DNA from: Vespula vulgaris
Lineage: Eukaryota > Arthropoda > Insecta > Hymenoptera > Vespidae
Direction of reading: 5' to 3'
Assembly (NCBI RefSeq): GCF_905475345.1
Contig: NC_066587.1
Span: 248,001 to 312,000 of the forward strand
DNA length: 64,000 bases
A program made the position numbers and the translations under genes. The notes beneath the pieces were generated by a model that worked only from the letters and a program-made list of their open reading frames with translations, searched no databases and had not been told where the DNA came from. This document shows positions 49,440-62,630 of this stretch, one piece after another. How positions within the stretch are numbered: the first letter of the stretch is position 1; every line of letters starts with the position of its first letter.

Positions 49440-52400
49440 TCACGTTCTATAATACGGTCTATAGGTGGACATTGGTATATTGTTTTTGGATAGGTGCTGA
49501 ACGTCGCCTTGATCGTACTCCACGTCGTTGTAGATTCCACTCTGATTCTAAAAATTGAGCAAAAGAGAAGACATTCTTACTTAGAGGAAACATGCGACTT
49601 GGAAATGATCAAGTAAAGAAAGCGACTGAATAATAGAATTAAGTGCAAGTAGTAAAGAAAAAGGCTTGCAACACGTGTTGTTATGCTCACCGCCAAAGAC
49701 GATCTGGACTTTGGCCTGGGCACGTGGAACCCGTTGCTCTGTGGTATCAAGTCGGCCCTATCCTTGTCCTGCGGTTCCGAGTCCGAACTGTCTGGATCCG
49801 GTTGATGTCTTTGCCTCGGCCTCGGCGGAGCTTGAAGTCTCGGTAGTGGAACCGGAGGTAACGTTCCGTGAACATTGATCGGCGGATAACCGAACATCGC
49901 CGAGCTGGGTCTTGTCGGGCCCATAGGTTCGGTCTGCTTACGTCAAAATATTCGCGATAACGATCGTTATCGTTGTTACACATTTCACGATTAGGCGGAG
50001 AATACTTACGGCGTAGATATTTGCGGTTGCCATGTGATCGGCAAAATGTGCCAACATGTAGGGCGGTAGATTAGGCGGCGGTCCTTGCTTCACCGATGCT
50101 AAAGTCCCAACCGAGCCCACTCTAGCCAACGTACCTAGATACACCATCGTTTTGAGTCACATCGTTATACAAAAATAGGTACGTATAAAAGAGTGAATTT
50201 TATCAATGAAACGTGAAAAGCTCTTTCTCTACCAGGAAGCGTCCCAGGTATTCCACCTTGAATGTATCCGTAAACGGGCGATCCGACGGACTTTTGTTCG
50301 CGCGACCATCTCCGACTACGATCGAAACCGGTAAGACGAGATTAATATCAAATTTAATTGCACGAATTATCTTTTGATCCAAATCCTTTACCTCCACATC
50401 ACGAGGCAAACCAGAGTTAGGACTATGATTATTAAGGCCGCGACGGAGGCACCTATCGCAACGCCCAAAACTTCGCCGTCGACTTCGCACTGAGTTCCAT
50501 AGTAATTACCGGTACATCTGTGGAAAGAACAAACCTCGTACGGGTATAAGTATGTTTACGGATCAAATATAGATGGAAGCTATGGCGTTTCAACTCACGC
50601 GCATTGCATCTGGTCGTTTTGATAGGAACACGTTCCTCGATTGTTGCAATGGGTCGAGGGACAAGATAAGCATGATCTACCAGCTTCGTTCGAATCATCT
50701 TTATGGGGATCCTTCAATCCCTGATTGCAAGTGCAGGTAAAACCACCCCACGTGTTCGTACAAGTTGCATAAGAGTGACAATCGTTTAATTCCGAGGATG
50801 CGCACTCGTCCAGATCTAAAAGAGAACGAAGAAAAAAACATTCGGGATGTTTGTTTCGTCTCTGAGAAGAAAAAACGTCCTTTTCTTTTTACGACTTTAT
50901 CTAACCTTGCAAATTGGATATCGATCCGCGAGGACTGTCGACGTACAGCGCGCTATTTCCAATATTATTGTTTCTTCTATGAATGACGCCGAGAAGTTGT
51001 TTCTGCAATTCACCGGCCAAACTAGGTCGTACCGTTCTCGGTTCATAGATGAGTTTCAGGGTCGCATTTACAAAGACACCTCCTTGTCCTTGACTCACGT
51101 CACCTTGATATACAGAATTTACAGACGATCCCATATGCTCGTCCGAGAAAGGCGTCATAGACATCGCAGACTCGATCTGAACCAATACAAACGGATTCTC
51201 TATTATCCGAGATAGGACGAAAGAATAAAGTATGAAATCTCTTAATGACTCGATACGATTTAAAAAAAAAAAGAAAGAAAGAAAGAAAAAAGAAAAGGAA
51301 ATACTTACGGCTCTGTTTGCTTCGAAAGCCAACGTTTGATAAGATTCGGAATCTTTGTCAGCGAGTCCGCGATCCCAGACAACCTTCCTGTCGTAAAATC
51401 TGTCTATTCTAATGGACACCACGATACTGACGATTTCTACACGAAGAAAATATTGAAAATTGATAAGTATCAAAATAGACTGATCCTACGATGTCAGGTT
51501 ATAGAATTATTCGATTACAAACTTTTACATGGAAGGGAATGTTGTAGTCTCGCGTATCCTGGTTTACAGTGACACGCGGATACACCTTGGATCGTTGCAC
51601 ACGCCTCGTGTTGACTCGCGTCGCAGGTACTACTGTCGCCGACTATGCAAGTGTCTATCCTGACAGGAGGTTGAGTCGGTCGTTTCGGGTAATTCGGTCT
51701 TGGCGACAATAAGCCGGGACGTTGATTGATGCTCATAGTGTCCGGTTGCGGGATCGCTAGACTAAACGTATCGAACACGATCACACTGTATTTAACTGAC
51801 GATACATGTCGCTTGCTAGAAAAAAAAATGCTAACCCGGTGCCGACGACATGCGGAGGCTGAGTTCTAGTTGGTTGAGGTAGCGCTTGCGAGGACGTCGA
51901 AGTTCGTTCGGTATTATCGAACAAATTCAGATAAGTCCTTTTACCGTCGATGCTTACAAATCCTTGACCCTCCACGGCAGAAGTGAGAATAACATCGGCG
52001 TTTCCTCCGTTTATAGACACCCTGACGCCGTCTCCTAATAGATCGCGGTAGATCGAATTAGATCATTTCTCGCATCTATCGTGAGAGCATAAAGGAATGG
52101 TATACTCACCAGAACTTCCACCAGGACCTTGAACCGCGGAAACGGTGACGTCGAATACGTCGACCAAGGACGTGGGTCTTGGCGGAGGGTAAGGTCTTTG
52201 CGTAGCCAATCCCGGGGTTCCCGTGTAATCCAAGGTATCGTCGAGTACTATTCCAGGCCGAGGTCGGTAGGAATATCGATCCGTAGTAGCTACAAAAATA
52301 AATAATCACTTCGTTAAATATCGAAGTCTTTCGCTTCTTTTATCATTCGCTTAGCGGATTAGATCGGTCTGACCTGTATTTTTCGAAAAGATGCTGCTCG

Positions 52401-55400
52401 TCGAAGAATGTATCATACTTTTCTGAGTGGTGCTGAAAACTTTGACAAACGTCGTAGGTAAACTTTCCGTTGGCGTCGAAGAAGTCGTTCTAATCTCTAT
52501 GCTTTCGGATTCGGTGAACGTATTACTCGGCTCTAATTCCGTCGTCGTCGTCGTCGTCGTCGTTCTCGTCGTCGTTCTCGCCGTCGTTGTCGTCGTCGCG
52601 AATGTTTCGGAAGGTTTACTCGAATCGTCGTTCGTAGGGGCAGAAGTAGGCCAAACGTCCGTCTTCGTTGGCGTCGGTTCGATCACTCGTACCGACGAGC
52701 TCGTTTCAACGTTCAAGGTGCTCGTTGAGAACGATTTCGTAGGTTTGATGCTACTCGAGAACGCGAGGTCGACTTTGCTTTCTTCGCTTTTCGAGTGGAC
52801 GATCGAAGATACCGCGACTTGATTCGTTTTCGAAATTTTCGTCTCCTTGGCTTGACCGTTCAAAGGTACGACGGGTTTTGGAAAATCCGTATATCGTATC
52901 ACGCTGCTAGCTTGACTTTCGTTCTCCACTTGCTCGGCACCCAACACGAGAGTATTGTCGTTATTTATTTTGTCCTTCATATGAGACTGATACTTGTGTA
53001 TCTTTTTCGTAAAATCTTCGTGTTCGCCTTTCTTCGTCGGATTCGCGGGACTTTCCTGCTCCTCCTGGTTATGACCATTGCCTATCTTATTTTCTACCGT
53101 CTTGTGATTCGTCGCGACGTCGTCGTTCGCGTTCGCAGACTCGTTAGTCGCATTGAGTTCTATCTGCTGCTGATCGGGCTTTAAATCAAAATGCGGCTTC
53201 TCGGTGTGCTTGTCGTTGCTTGGATGATCCTTGTCCCGATGAAAGCTAGAATCTAAATTCGGTGGTAGAGGCTTGTACGCTGGGATCGGACGTCTGTGAA
53301 CACCTAGAGAAAGGGAACGATTAATACTTCACTTTTCTTACGAACGAGTAACGAGATGAAATTTAGATAGGGAAAAGTTACTAGGCCTGTTCCAGGACCA
53401 AGGACGATTTCCCGAAGGTACAATTTGTTCCGGCAAAGGAACGCCGTTCAAGAAAGGCCTGATCGGTCTTTCCGGCGGCAACTGATTGACCAGAGGCCTG
53501 TCAGGATTCGGTGGCTTGTCAAACGGATAGGGTGTGTCCGGTGGAGGAGGAGGATTCATTCCGGGCGTATCAAAGTCCGGTGGTAAAGGAGGAACGTCCG
53601 AAATTCTCGGCGGTCCTCTATTGTTGATCCTAAAATTAACGTGGTCGTACACGTGGAACGTGTCCTATCGCGTGTCTCGTAATAGTACGTACCTCGTCGC
53701 TTGGATCGGCCTCAACGGTCTTACAGTATTAGCAGCCACATTGACATTCCCGTTCAAAAGTTTCACGATACCCGTGATGATGTCCTGAATATCAGGATTG
53801 GCTTGTCTACCAGGCAAAGCAGTTTGCAGAATAGGAGGTGGCGCATGTTCGCTATAAATCTTCTCTTGGCGAGCTCGTCTTGGTTGCTCTATTCCTTGCA
53901 AATAGGGTACTGGTCGGTCTTGGATTCCAACCGGCTGATGGGGCTCCGTCAAGAGATTCCGTCCCTGCGGAGCCCCCTGTCCTTCCCCCGAAATCGATCG
54001 ACTTGTCGTTGGTATTATATTGCTAGGTAAACGCATTAGATTTAATAATTTCCTATCTCTCTCTCTCTCTCTCTCTCTTTAATTCTCCTTCGCCGAGAAC
54101 ACCGAATCCTTACCGATAATATTCTCCGGACTTTAGTTCGATGTTATTACCGTCGATGTGATCGACGTGCTTCGAAGAAGTCAGCTGATCGATCGGCTCC
54201 TCGGAATGAGACCCTCTCATATCATTTTTATTATCGTAACTGTAGACGCTCTTGGAAGTCTCCAATCGAAAAGCGGGAGAAGTTCGCTGAAAAGTCAACG
54301 ACTCGTCCCGTCGATCGGAACTCAAGGTCGTCCTTTGAGGACCCGTGTAAGAGCTCGCGCTTAGAACCGGATCATCTTGAGACGATCGAGAGGAGGTTCG
54401 ATCGTTTTGTATGGCCAAGGTAGCTGAAAGTATCGAGAAGAGATCATTGACTAGGTAGCGAATGTGATAACGGATAGACGCGCGCGTGCAAAGGCCACGG
54501 AGAGAAACCTGCTTCTGTATATCTTTCCGTCAAAGGGCAAACGGACGAGAGAATCGATCTAACGTGGTGGGAGCAAAAAATCGACGAGATCGACGAACGA
54601 TTGCCGAAACGAACGGTACTCGAGCGGTTGACATTCTCGAGGCCGGTGTATCGAACTCTTCGAACGGCCGCTTTGACGGCTTTGAAAGTACAACTACTCT
54701 GGATTCTTTCTCTTTCTCTCCGTCTTCTTTTTTGCTTCACCTTCTACGGCACTTCTTCTTCTTCTTCTTCTTCCGTTCGTTCGTTTGTGTGACGACACGT
54801 ATACCGTATAAAGAATATATCGGTAAATTGTGCTTTGTATACCTGTTCTTTCTATACTCAAAAATATTCTAAAAAAGAAAAAAAGAGAAATATCCAATAT
54901 TTTTAACGAGGATAACAAAGTCATAGGTTAAAGAATCTTCTTAAGAGGACCGAGTCGGTATAATGTCGGTCGGTTATATTATCGACGATCATTTACCGAC
55001 GTTTATTTTACCGACACATTTAATCTTTTTTAGCTGTCGGTAATATTTAATCCATCTTACCGCGCGAGATGTTTTGCAAGTATCGATACACGTTATAATC
55101 GAGCGTTCCAACGGACGGATATCTTTCAACGTTCCTCTTCCATTAAGAATATTTCAAAGAAACTCGTAACCGCATAGAAAGTGCGAATATAAGAACGAGA
55201 GATCTAGAGAACAGCGGTAATTTCTTCGGTCTCCTCCATTCGATTAAACGAGGCGCGACGCAATTTAAGTGAAACTAAAATTTTCTATAACGACCATTGC
55301 GCGTATATACCAGATATATTATATCGAGCGCATATATAGCAATCCTTCGATAAAGTCCGATCCTCGACCCAAATTCCACCTTTGCATCCATTTATCCGTT

Positions 55401-57708
55401 CAACCCCGTTTAATTAATCGTTTCTACGATACACTTTGCCATCACGTTTTTTACAAAGATGCATAGAGAATCTAATTGAAGGAAAGAATCCTTGCGAAAT
55501 GAAACTCGTGCCCGATAAGAAATCAGATAATCACGCGGCGTTCCTTTTCAGTTCTGATTCCTTCGAAGCTACGAGCGACGATCTATCGCTAATTGGTCAT
55601 TAAAATCTATCGTAGCCACGAATTTCAAGTCCGCGCAATTAAACTAACCGTATATCGTTTTCCTGTTAAAATGTGTAACCGCTTATTTCAATCGATGATT
55701 TTTTCTTTTCCGTTTTTTCTTTTTCCAGTCGTCAATCTCGATAACATTCGCGAATTTACCAGCACTCGCAACATCGCATGTAGAAAATGATATTCTCATT
55801 TATATATAATTATATTCTCTCATTACAATATTAGATATAACACTGAGAAGTAACGGAGGTACGTGGAGTATTACAAACTCTTTCAAAGTCGTCGGATACA
55901 TAGAAGAACCGTGAGAATGTAGGCAAATCGCAAGGCAGACGTCGTCACTTTGAGAACGGAATGCAGTTCTCTCGGGCTTCGAACTTTACGTAATAGATAC
56001 GTAGGATACACGCTCGTGTAAACCCAATTTATAGATGTACTATTTCATACCGAATAATTACCACCTCGATTGTAGAATATTCTTCTCTCTCGCGAGTCCT
56101 ACTACGCTTGTATCGTTTATCGTATGCGTGTATTATATGTGTATATATATACATAAACACATGGATTCGATTAATTTGTAAATATATGATTGATATTGTC
56201 GTCGTTGCTGTCCGTAGGGGTTATCCGTAGAACCGTAGACGAGGTATGTACCGTCTCTCGAGGCGGTAACGGCAGAGTTAACGGTACACCATTCCAACCC
56301 AATATTTATTCTTTTCGCTGGCAAGCGCGACATTTCGTTGCCCCGTGTCTGGCAACTTCGTCAAGTCGATCTCGTATTGACGGATTCATCCAAGTTGAAT
56401 CGAAGACGCGTACACGCGAACGTTAAACTTCGATATTCGAACTAATAACGTCATCTCTCTTCGAAGAGACGTCCGGCTTTCTTCGATTATTCATCGATAG
56501 TCCATTCATCGATCCATCTTTTTGTTCGTAGGTATACGTACGTACGTACATTCAGAGCGCGATTTCGTGACACTTTCATGGGTTAATGCGGTTGAGCGAA
56601 AGTCGACGAATGACGAAACTCTATGCCGGATACGTTCTTGGTGTCGTTGATCTCTCATCCCTGTTCGACGACGTTCAAATTTTTATGTTAATTATATCGG
56701 AACGCCATTATAACGGACGCGGCGCGTTATAAAATGATATTGGATCTTTCGTGAAGAGTACGAGGAAGGATCAAAGTTAGACTCGATAAAGTCGTTTCGT
56801 TCATGCGGGTTAAAAACGGTAACGTAAAGCACGCGTGCTACGTGGTCGTACAGGTTTCGTAAACCTTTCTCGCAGGTGTAGTATGTACGAAGAGCTTTCG
56901 TTCGGTCAGTCAGTCAGGCGAGTGAAAAATCTCGGAGAAACACGGTCTACGTTCTATGCGGCTTTCACCTCGTCGTTTAAATAGACTCTAACGCGAATTT
57001 CCCTTCTAATGCACCTTTTGTTCGATGAAAACAATAAACTCCTTTGCATATCTCTTTTCGAGTTCTTAGTCGATCGACTCGATGAAATGATTACTCGTTC
57101 CTTTCGTGTATCATCTTCGTTTTCTCCTTTCGAGTCAATTTTATTTCAATCTTCGACGTTCGAACGTTCCGTATTTACCGACTCCGAATAGAAAGTGTTT
57201 GTCTTTTTGAAGCAGCGCGAGCGTGCCAGATTATCCGGAAGCGGATACGATCCACTTACAGGCTCGAATCTCGACTCAAATTTATACTTCATTGCACGAA
57301 TAGCAAATTATTTTTCCCACCCTCGTGTATTTGACGTTTTGTCGTTTCTTTCATAAAATTTTTACAGAACGTTAACAGCGTGCATCCAAATCGACGTGAT
57401 AAACACGCGAGACATTCTTTAAATATCAAAAGCTGTGATACAAGCTTTTCCTTTTTTTTTTTTTCCTATATCCCAACATCAAGATCTCTAGATCAAACAG
57501 AGAAACAAGGGAAAAGGATGAAATCGACTCTCGGTGGATTCGAGGAACAATAAATCTTTCCGTCGATCTCTTTTCCCGTTCTCTCCTATTTCCCCATAGA
57601 TCATGACGTTCAATCGGCCGTTCAACCGCAACGATTTAGCGACTTACCGGCGGTTAAGAGGAGAATGGTCAAGGCCGATAAGGCCTTCGAACCGGTCAAT
57701 CCTGACAT
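49440..57708 (-). CDS. mucin-like single-pass protein with EGF and SEA domains
   Basis: Sixteen minus-strand exons give 1273 residues: 57648-57708, 54114-54423, 53693-54022, 53382-53629, 52374-53303, 52110-52289, 51836-52034, 51523-51785, 51309-51436, 50906-51176, 50599-50815, 50392-50517, 50233-50315, 50010-50134, 49691-49933, 49440-49547. Exon 1 encodes exactly a signal peptide (MSGLTGSKALSALTILLLTA). Next come Pro-rich and Ser/Thr-rich segments with a Thr run (exon 5), expected to be O-glycosylated. An EGF-like module follows (six Cys, exon 8), then a SEA domain (about 841-973), EGF modules (DLDECASS...) and a membrane segment near 1063-1086. The cytoplasmic tail is about 187 residues, Pro-rich and ending with Tyr-containing sequence. 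EGF plus SEA plus a membrane anchor recalls nematode MUA-3/MUP-4, so a role linking epithelium to apical matrix is plausible but inferred. Confidence 0.87.
52532..52590. repeat. coding (GTC)n repeat, poly-Thr on the minus strand
   Basis: Imperfect GTC units read as ACG/ACA Thr codons in exon 5 of the mucin, producing runs of Thr with a few Arg and Ala. Confidence 0.85.
54424..57647 (-). other. intron 1 of the SEA/EGF mucin
   Basis: This 3.2 kb phase-1 intron separates the signal-peptide exon from the rest. It holds (TTC)n at about 54747-54772 and, at about 54940-55070, a cluster of GTCGGT/ACCGAC words in both orientations. No extra exon was supported. Confidence 0.7.
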
Positions 57709-57760
57709 GTTAGATCCTCGTCCTGCTAGGCGGCGTAGTCGAGACGTCGGAAGAATAGAA

Positions 57761-57793
57761 GGAGAGAGAGAGAGAGAGAGGGAGAGAGAGAGA
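57761..57793. repeat. (GA)n microsatellite in the mucin 5' region
   Basis: About sixteen GA units with one GG interruption, reading CT on the mucin's coding strand. Confidence 0.95.
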
Positions 57794-58012
57794 AAGAAAA
57801 GAGGACGACGATTGGTTCGTCCTGTCGAAGGTAGGTATTTCAAGGCCAACTGGATGATCGCTCTTCCTTCAGGATTCAGGAGCTTCACCAATTCCTATTG
57901 AATTTCTTATACGAAAGGAATCGTGTAATCGATAGAGAGCCGCCATTTTGGATCACGAGCCTCGACTCGTCATCAACGAACGACTACTTCACAACCATAG
58001 TCCGCCATTCTT

Positions 58013-58018
<6 letters not shown>

Positions 58019-58043
<25 letters not shown>

Positions 58044-58060
58044 CCTCCCTCCCTCCCTCT
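58019..58060. repeat. (CT)n(CCCT)n tract
   Basis: CT units pass into CCCT units, a mirror of the tract upstream of the CP2 factor at 24266-24325. Confidence 0.92.
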
Positions 58061-60836
58061 TCCTCTTGATGTATCCTTATTCTTCCACTTCTTCTCCTTT
58101 TTCCTCCCTCTCTATCTCGTCCTCTCTGTCTCGCACTCTCGCACACACCGCTTGACCTACTTGCCGAGGAACAGTCTGGTGTAACGAGCGTCAAGTTTTC
58201 GGCCAAGACACGACCGTCCTTTGCTCTCTCCCTCTCTCCCTTTCCTCTTCTTCGTCCTTCCACTATCAATGTCAACTGTGATCTTCCTCTTTACATCCTG
58301 CTAATGAAAGATCCCTTAATGCGGATCCCCTTTAGGACACAAACTTTCTTATCTCGGTAAAACACGAATTTCTCTCGCACAGATTTTTTACAATGGTTCG
58401 AAACGATAGTCCGATGATATTCGCACGATCGGATTATTTAACCCGATTTTTTGAAAAAATTAATAAGATCTGCTAGACTTTTCTCTTCTTGGAAGAAACA
58501 ACACAATTTTGATCGATATCCCTTCGTTTGATTGTTTTAAGAAGTATCGCGCGAACAAAGTAAAGGTCGCTTTTCACGTTTCGTTCGAGGTTTACTTCAC
58601 GGTCGTTCACACGGTACTGGCCGTCGACGGCGAAGACGGTCATACACGGTTTCTCCCACCTTGACTATTCCAGGGCCGCGCCATGGTGTTGCGTATTTCT
58701 ATATTCCCGTAAAGCATCAACGTCACTTCTTCGTGACTCGAACCCACGTCGAACTTCCATGCTTTGGTTGGATTCGCTCTCTCTCCCTCTCTGTCGAATC
58801 TTTGTCTCCTTGCATTTACTGCAGTAGACCGTGTCTACCTATAAAATCGTATCGCAAAAAGAAGATTCTTCGATACATTTCTTTTCTTCTAGGTAAAAAT
58901 GTAGACGTTTCTTTTGTGTCTTTCGGAATTGAAGCATCATCTCGATAAAATATTTATCAGGGCGATAATGATTTTAATCGGCGTCACCCGACAACGGTAG
59001 ATAATTAACGAATCTTTCTTATCTTATCTCCTCTTTTCGCTTAATGAATTCGAGCAATTAACGCCATAGAGGGTTCGTGTAAACATCCTCCGTGCGAGAG
59101 AACTGCTCTTCATCGAATACAACATAATGGAAAAGCGTTAATTAAACGTCTTCGTTTCCTCTCATCCGATCGGCCCACTCTTCGCACGTTTCGGCGAAGA
59201 TAAGCGACGTAGGCCGTACGACTCTCGTCGAGGATACACTTTTCAGAAATCTCTTGGGAAATTTGAAAGAGCTCCCATTCCACGTAGGATTACGAGAAAT
59301 CTGGAGAAGAACGCGACCGATTCGATCGACGTACAATCCTCTCCTCGGCTAATCGTTCTCGAATAGTTCAAACGAATAGAGCTTTTCTTTTCCGAGAGGT
59401 CAATAACGGTTGAAATTGCACACGCGAAAAGAAAGCGGTCGCCCGCATAATTCGAGAGAGCAATTTCTTTAGCAATTCTTCGATCGACTCACGTAACAAC
59501 CTGGTAACGCCCATTCTTACGAATTGTCTTTTAGAACTTTGACGGAGTTGTCCTCTTTACAACGTGGTACTGCGCGCCGCGAATTAAAATCGCATTTCTG
59601 TCTAACGGATTTTTGCATTCTGTTCAAGTATCCATGAAGCATTACACGGTCGGTAGTCGATTCTCCTCCGAGAGGAAACAAATGGAAAGGATCTAAGTCT
59701 TACCTACCGTTCTTCCGTGCGCACAAAAATTATAACGACGAAGGATGCAAGGAAGAGTGACTCTGTAATTAATCGATAATTAAATATTCAGGAAAAGCAA
59801 CAAATCTGATTTTATCGCGCATCTCGCACGCTGCTGCGAAGTGCTCCGTGCAATATAATAAATTCCTTTATTAATAAGACTACAACAGTATTTTTCAATC
59901 CAATCGATTGACCGATTCTCTTTTTCAATTTTTTTTTTTTTATAATTATCTGTACGAACGTCGAACGTAACACCTGGATTTAGGCAACGCGCCACATCGC
60001 GCCAATCGAAGTCGCTAATGTTATCTATGGGTAGAAAACTTTCTTAACTCGTTATTGCATCCGTCGCGTGACTTATCGTACGAGTCGAAGAATATTTTTA
60101 CCGACAGGTAATTAGGTCGATAACCGCGATTATCGACCGAGGGTAAAGCGCCGGCTACCTGCGGACGACTGCCGATAAAAGCGATGTAATTTGAATAAGA
60201 TCATTGAGCGATCATTAAAAATCGTCGGGATATAAGATTTAATAAAACTTTAAAATAGATCGATGATACGTCGCGATCGTACGACGATAATACCTGCAGT
60301 CGATAGGGAAGAGTAAGGAAATCAGAGTTACCGACGCGACGCGCGTTCGACGTACATTATCAAATATTAATTCAAAAGGGTGGCGACGCGACACAAAGCT
60401 ACGCGTAATTATGAAAGAAGTTTTAGAGAAGGAAATGTTTCAAAGAACGACAGAAAAGTTTGAAAGAAAAAAAGATCTTAGTCTCCGAGTGCGAGAAACG
60501 AACGCGATCGAAAGCGATACGTATATCTCGTAATTCTCTACGGAAATCTTCCTACGTAATTCATAGCGAGGTAAACCCAACGAATACGATTTCTAATAAT
60601 TAAAAGTAAGAATATTTCGATCGTTCGCGGAAGATAGAAGGAAACTTGCTGAAAAGGAAAAGATACGTATTAACGTATATACGTACAGGCGTATACAGAA
60701 CGTTGAAAGGTCGGAAAGAGGCAAGGTCTCGATCGTTCTAAGCGATAGAAAGTAGTTCGAAGGTTATGATGTTTTCCTATGCAACTCGATCACGGAACGT
60801 ACGGTTCTCTATTTTCATTCCAAAGCGGAGCGAACA

Positions 60837-60925
60837 ATGGCGAAGGATGGTAGTGGGGTAGGGCAACTAAATTGGGCAGAAACCAGTCCGACGTCTAGTT
60901 TGGCGAGGTCGAAGGTATCTCGAGC

Positions 60926-60957
<32 letters not shown>

Positions 60958-60990
60958 GGCAACAGCAGCAGCAGCAGCAGCAGCAACCGG
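60837..60990 (+). CDS. possible poly-Gln first exon of an unknown gene
   Basis: An ATG in a good context (AACAATGG) opens a frame MAKDGSGVGQLNWAETS, then a Gln run encoded by CAG with CAA and one CGG interruption, and a plausible donor (CCGGAG|GTAGGA) at about 60991. Read without splicing it ends after 98 residues. No partner exon was identified in the remaining 3 kb, and no domain is recognised. It could be the first coding exon of a gene continuing to the right, or a chance frame through a CAG microsatellite. Confidence 0.25.
60926..60986. repeat. (CAG)n microsatellite
   Basis: About twenty CAG units with CAA and CGG interruptions. Confidence 0.95.
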
Positions 60991-62596
60991 AGGTAGGAAC
61001 GCATAAGCCGTCGAAAGAAGGGAGGAAAGGAACGAGACGAAGCAGTCGCGCAGAGCTCGACACAATGCCGAAGTTGATGCTCACAAAAGGAGGCTACGGT
61101 TCGGGGCCCTTCGACGCCGACCGGCGGTCCTAACCTCCTCTCTCGTCTCGCAGCAACTTCTTCTCTTTGCTTCTTCGAGAACGAGCGAGAAATCGTGCGA
61201 GAAAATACCCATTGACGGCGCGACACGAAATAATGAGAACGAATCATTGAGAGATATAGGTTATACATTTGTAGATTAATTATCGAACATTTATTTTTCG
61301 TATCCATATACATGGATGTTTCGATCGTACGATCGCTGAATCATAGAAAATATACGCGATGAGAGTTTGGCCGAACGTAAAACTATACGTTTCAAGAAGA
61401 AAGTGCCAGTGATACGAAAAGTGTCGGACGGAAGTACAATAGATTTGAAAGTTCTACTCCGTTCGATGTGCCAAACGGAAGTCCATACAACTGGTTCGTT
61501 GTACGGATTAATGTGAACGGTTATGGTGGTGCCTAAAAGGTCAGGATTATTTTTAGCGGTTCGTTTGCGATGCATTCGCGAATCGGCGATACTCTTGTTT
61601 TTCTATCTCTCTTCTTTCCATTCTCCCCCGGCCCCTCCTCTCTTTCTCACTCTCTTTGACGATGAAGAGCACAAATCCGATAAGGGAAAGCGAGTGCGCG
61701 TTTCCGACGTGTCTCCGAAAGCAAACGTACGTATATGCGTGCATACCGATCGATTCGTTGCGTCCTACGTCCTGCGAATCGTTCAAATCATTTTCCCAAG
61801 GCTCTAAACGAGCGAGAACAGCTAGAACCGCAGAAAGCTTATATTTCATAGTCTTGTAAAGTAGCATCGAATAATGAAAGAGAGAGAGAGAGAGAGAGAG
61901 AGGTTTTCCTATTCATCGAACGAATCATCGCACGACGATAACGAATAATTTGTCATCGGATTCGTAACTCCGCGTTTTAGCACCGTTCCATAAATCCATG
62001 AATCAGCAGGTCGCGTTACGAGGAATTTCCTTGGCTGTACGTATACGAGTAGGATATGATAGATGCGATTTATGGAAAGGAAAGGAAACGTAACGTAACG
62101 TAAACGTAAACGTAAAAGTATTAGTACCGCTCGATTCGAACAAATACGGTTTCAAAAAAAATCTTTTGGAGAGACCCTCGGGTCCCTAAAAGGGAAGAAA
62201 CACGAGAGGAATGAAAATTCGAAGGAATCGTCGTTGGAAGCCGGCTACGGAACGTTCCCTCTCTTTTCCTACGCTTTTGCCGGCAGATGCGAGAGAGCGA
62301 GAAGAGAATTTTTCTTTGTCCCTCTCGACAGTGACGGCGTGCACGTCCACTCCTCGGAACGATAAGCGTTGCGTTCCACCATGATAACAATCGGGATATC
62401 TCCTGCCTCTTTCATTCACCACGATAATCTATCTCTCTCTCTCTCTCTCCTTCTCCCTACTCCTATCCCTACCCCTCCAACCTTCTTTCTCTCTTTCTCT
62501 TTTCCCACGGTTCTACTCCGATATTCTTAAGCAATCGTATGCAGATGATACACGCGCCTCGTTCTTTCGCGATAACGAATTTCCTACAACTTGGAA

Positions 62597-62630
<34 letters not shown>
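62597..62630. repeat. (GTC)n microsatellite
   Basis: Eleven perfect GTC units. Confidence 0.95.

Larger units (their letters stand above)
57709..60836. other. upstream region of the SEA/EGF mucin
   Basis: It contains the mucin promoter and 5' UTR, a (GA)n tract at 57761-57793 about 50 bases from the start codon, and a (CT)n(CCCT)n tract at 58019-58060. Frames on the + strand here, including one through the GA tract, are not supported as exons. Confidence 0.5.

Noticed and set aside
52427..53184. Plus-strand frames opposite the mucin exon 5, rich in Val and hydrophobic residues
   Set aside because: They are the complement of Thr/Ser codon runs and so a shadow of the mucin coding strand.
57602..57831. 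Plus-strand open frame with acceptor-like start and donor-like end, passing through the GA tract as Glu-Arg repeats
   Set aside because: The minus strand of the same bases gives a perfect signal-peptide exon with a GTAAGT donor that joins in phase to the mucin. The plus frame has no partner exon.
58735..58760. Sequence resembling a tRNA T-arm on the minus strand
   Set aside because: The stem register is off by one and no anticodon or acceptor stem can be built around it.
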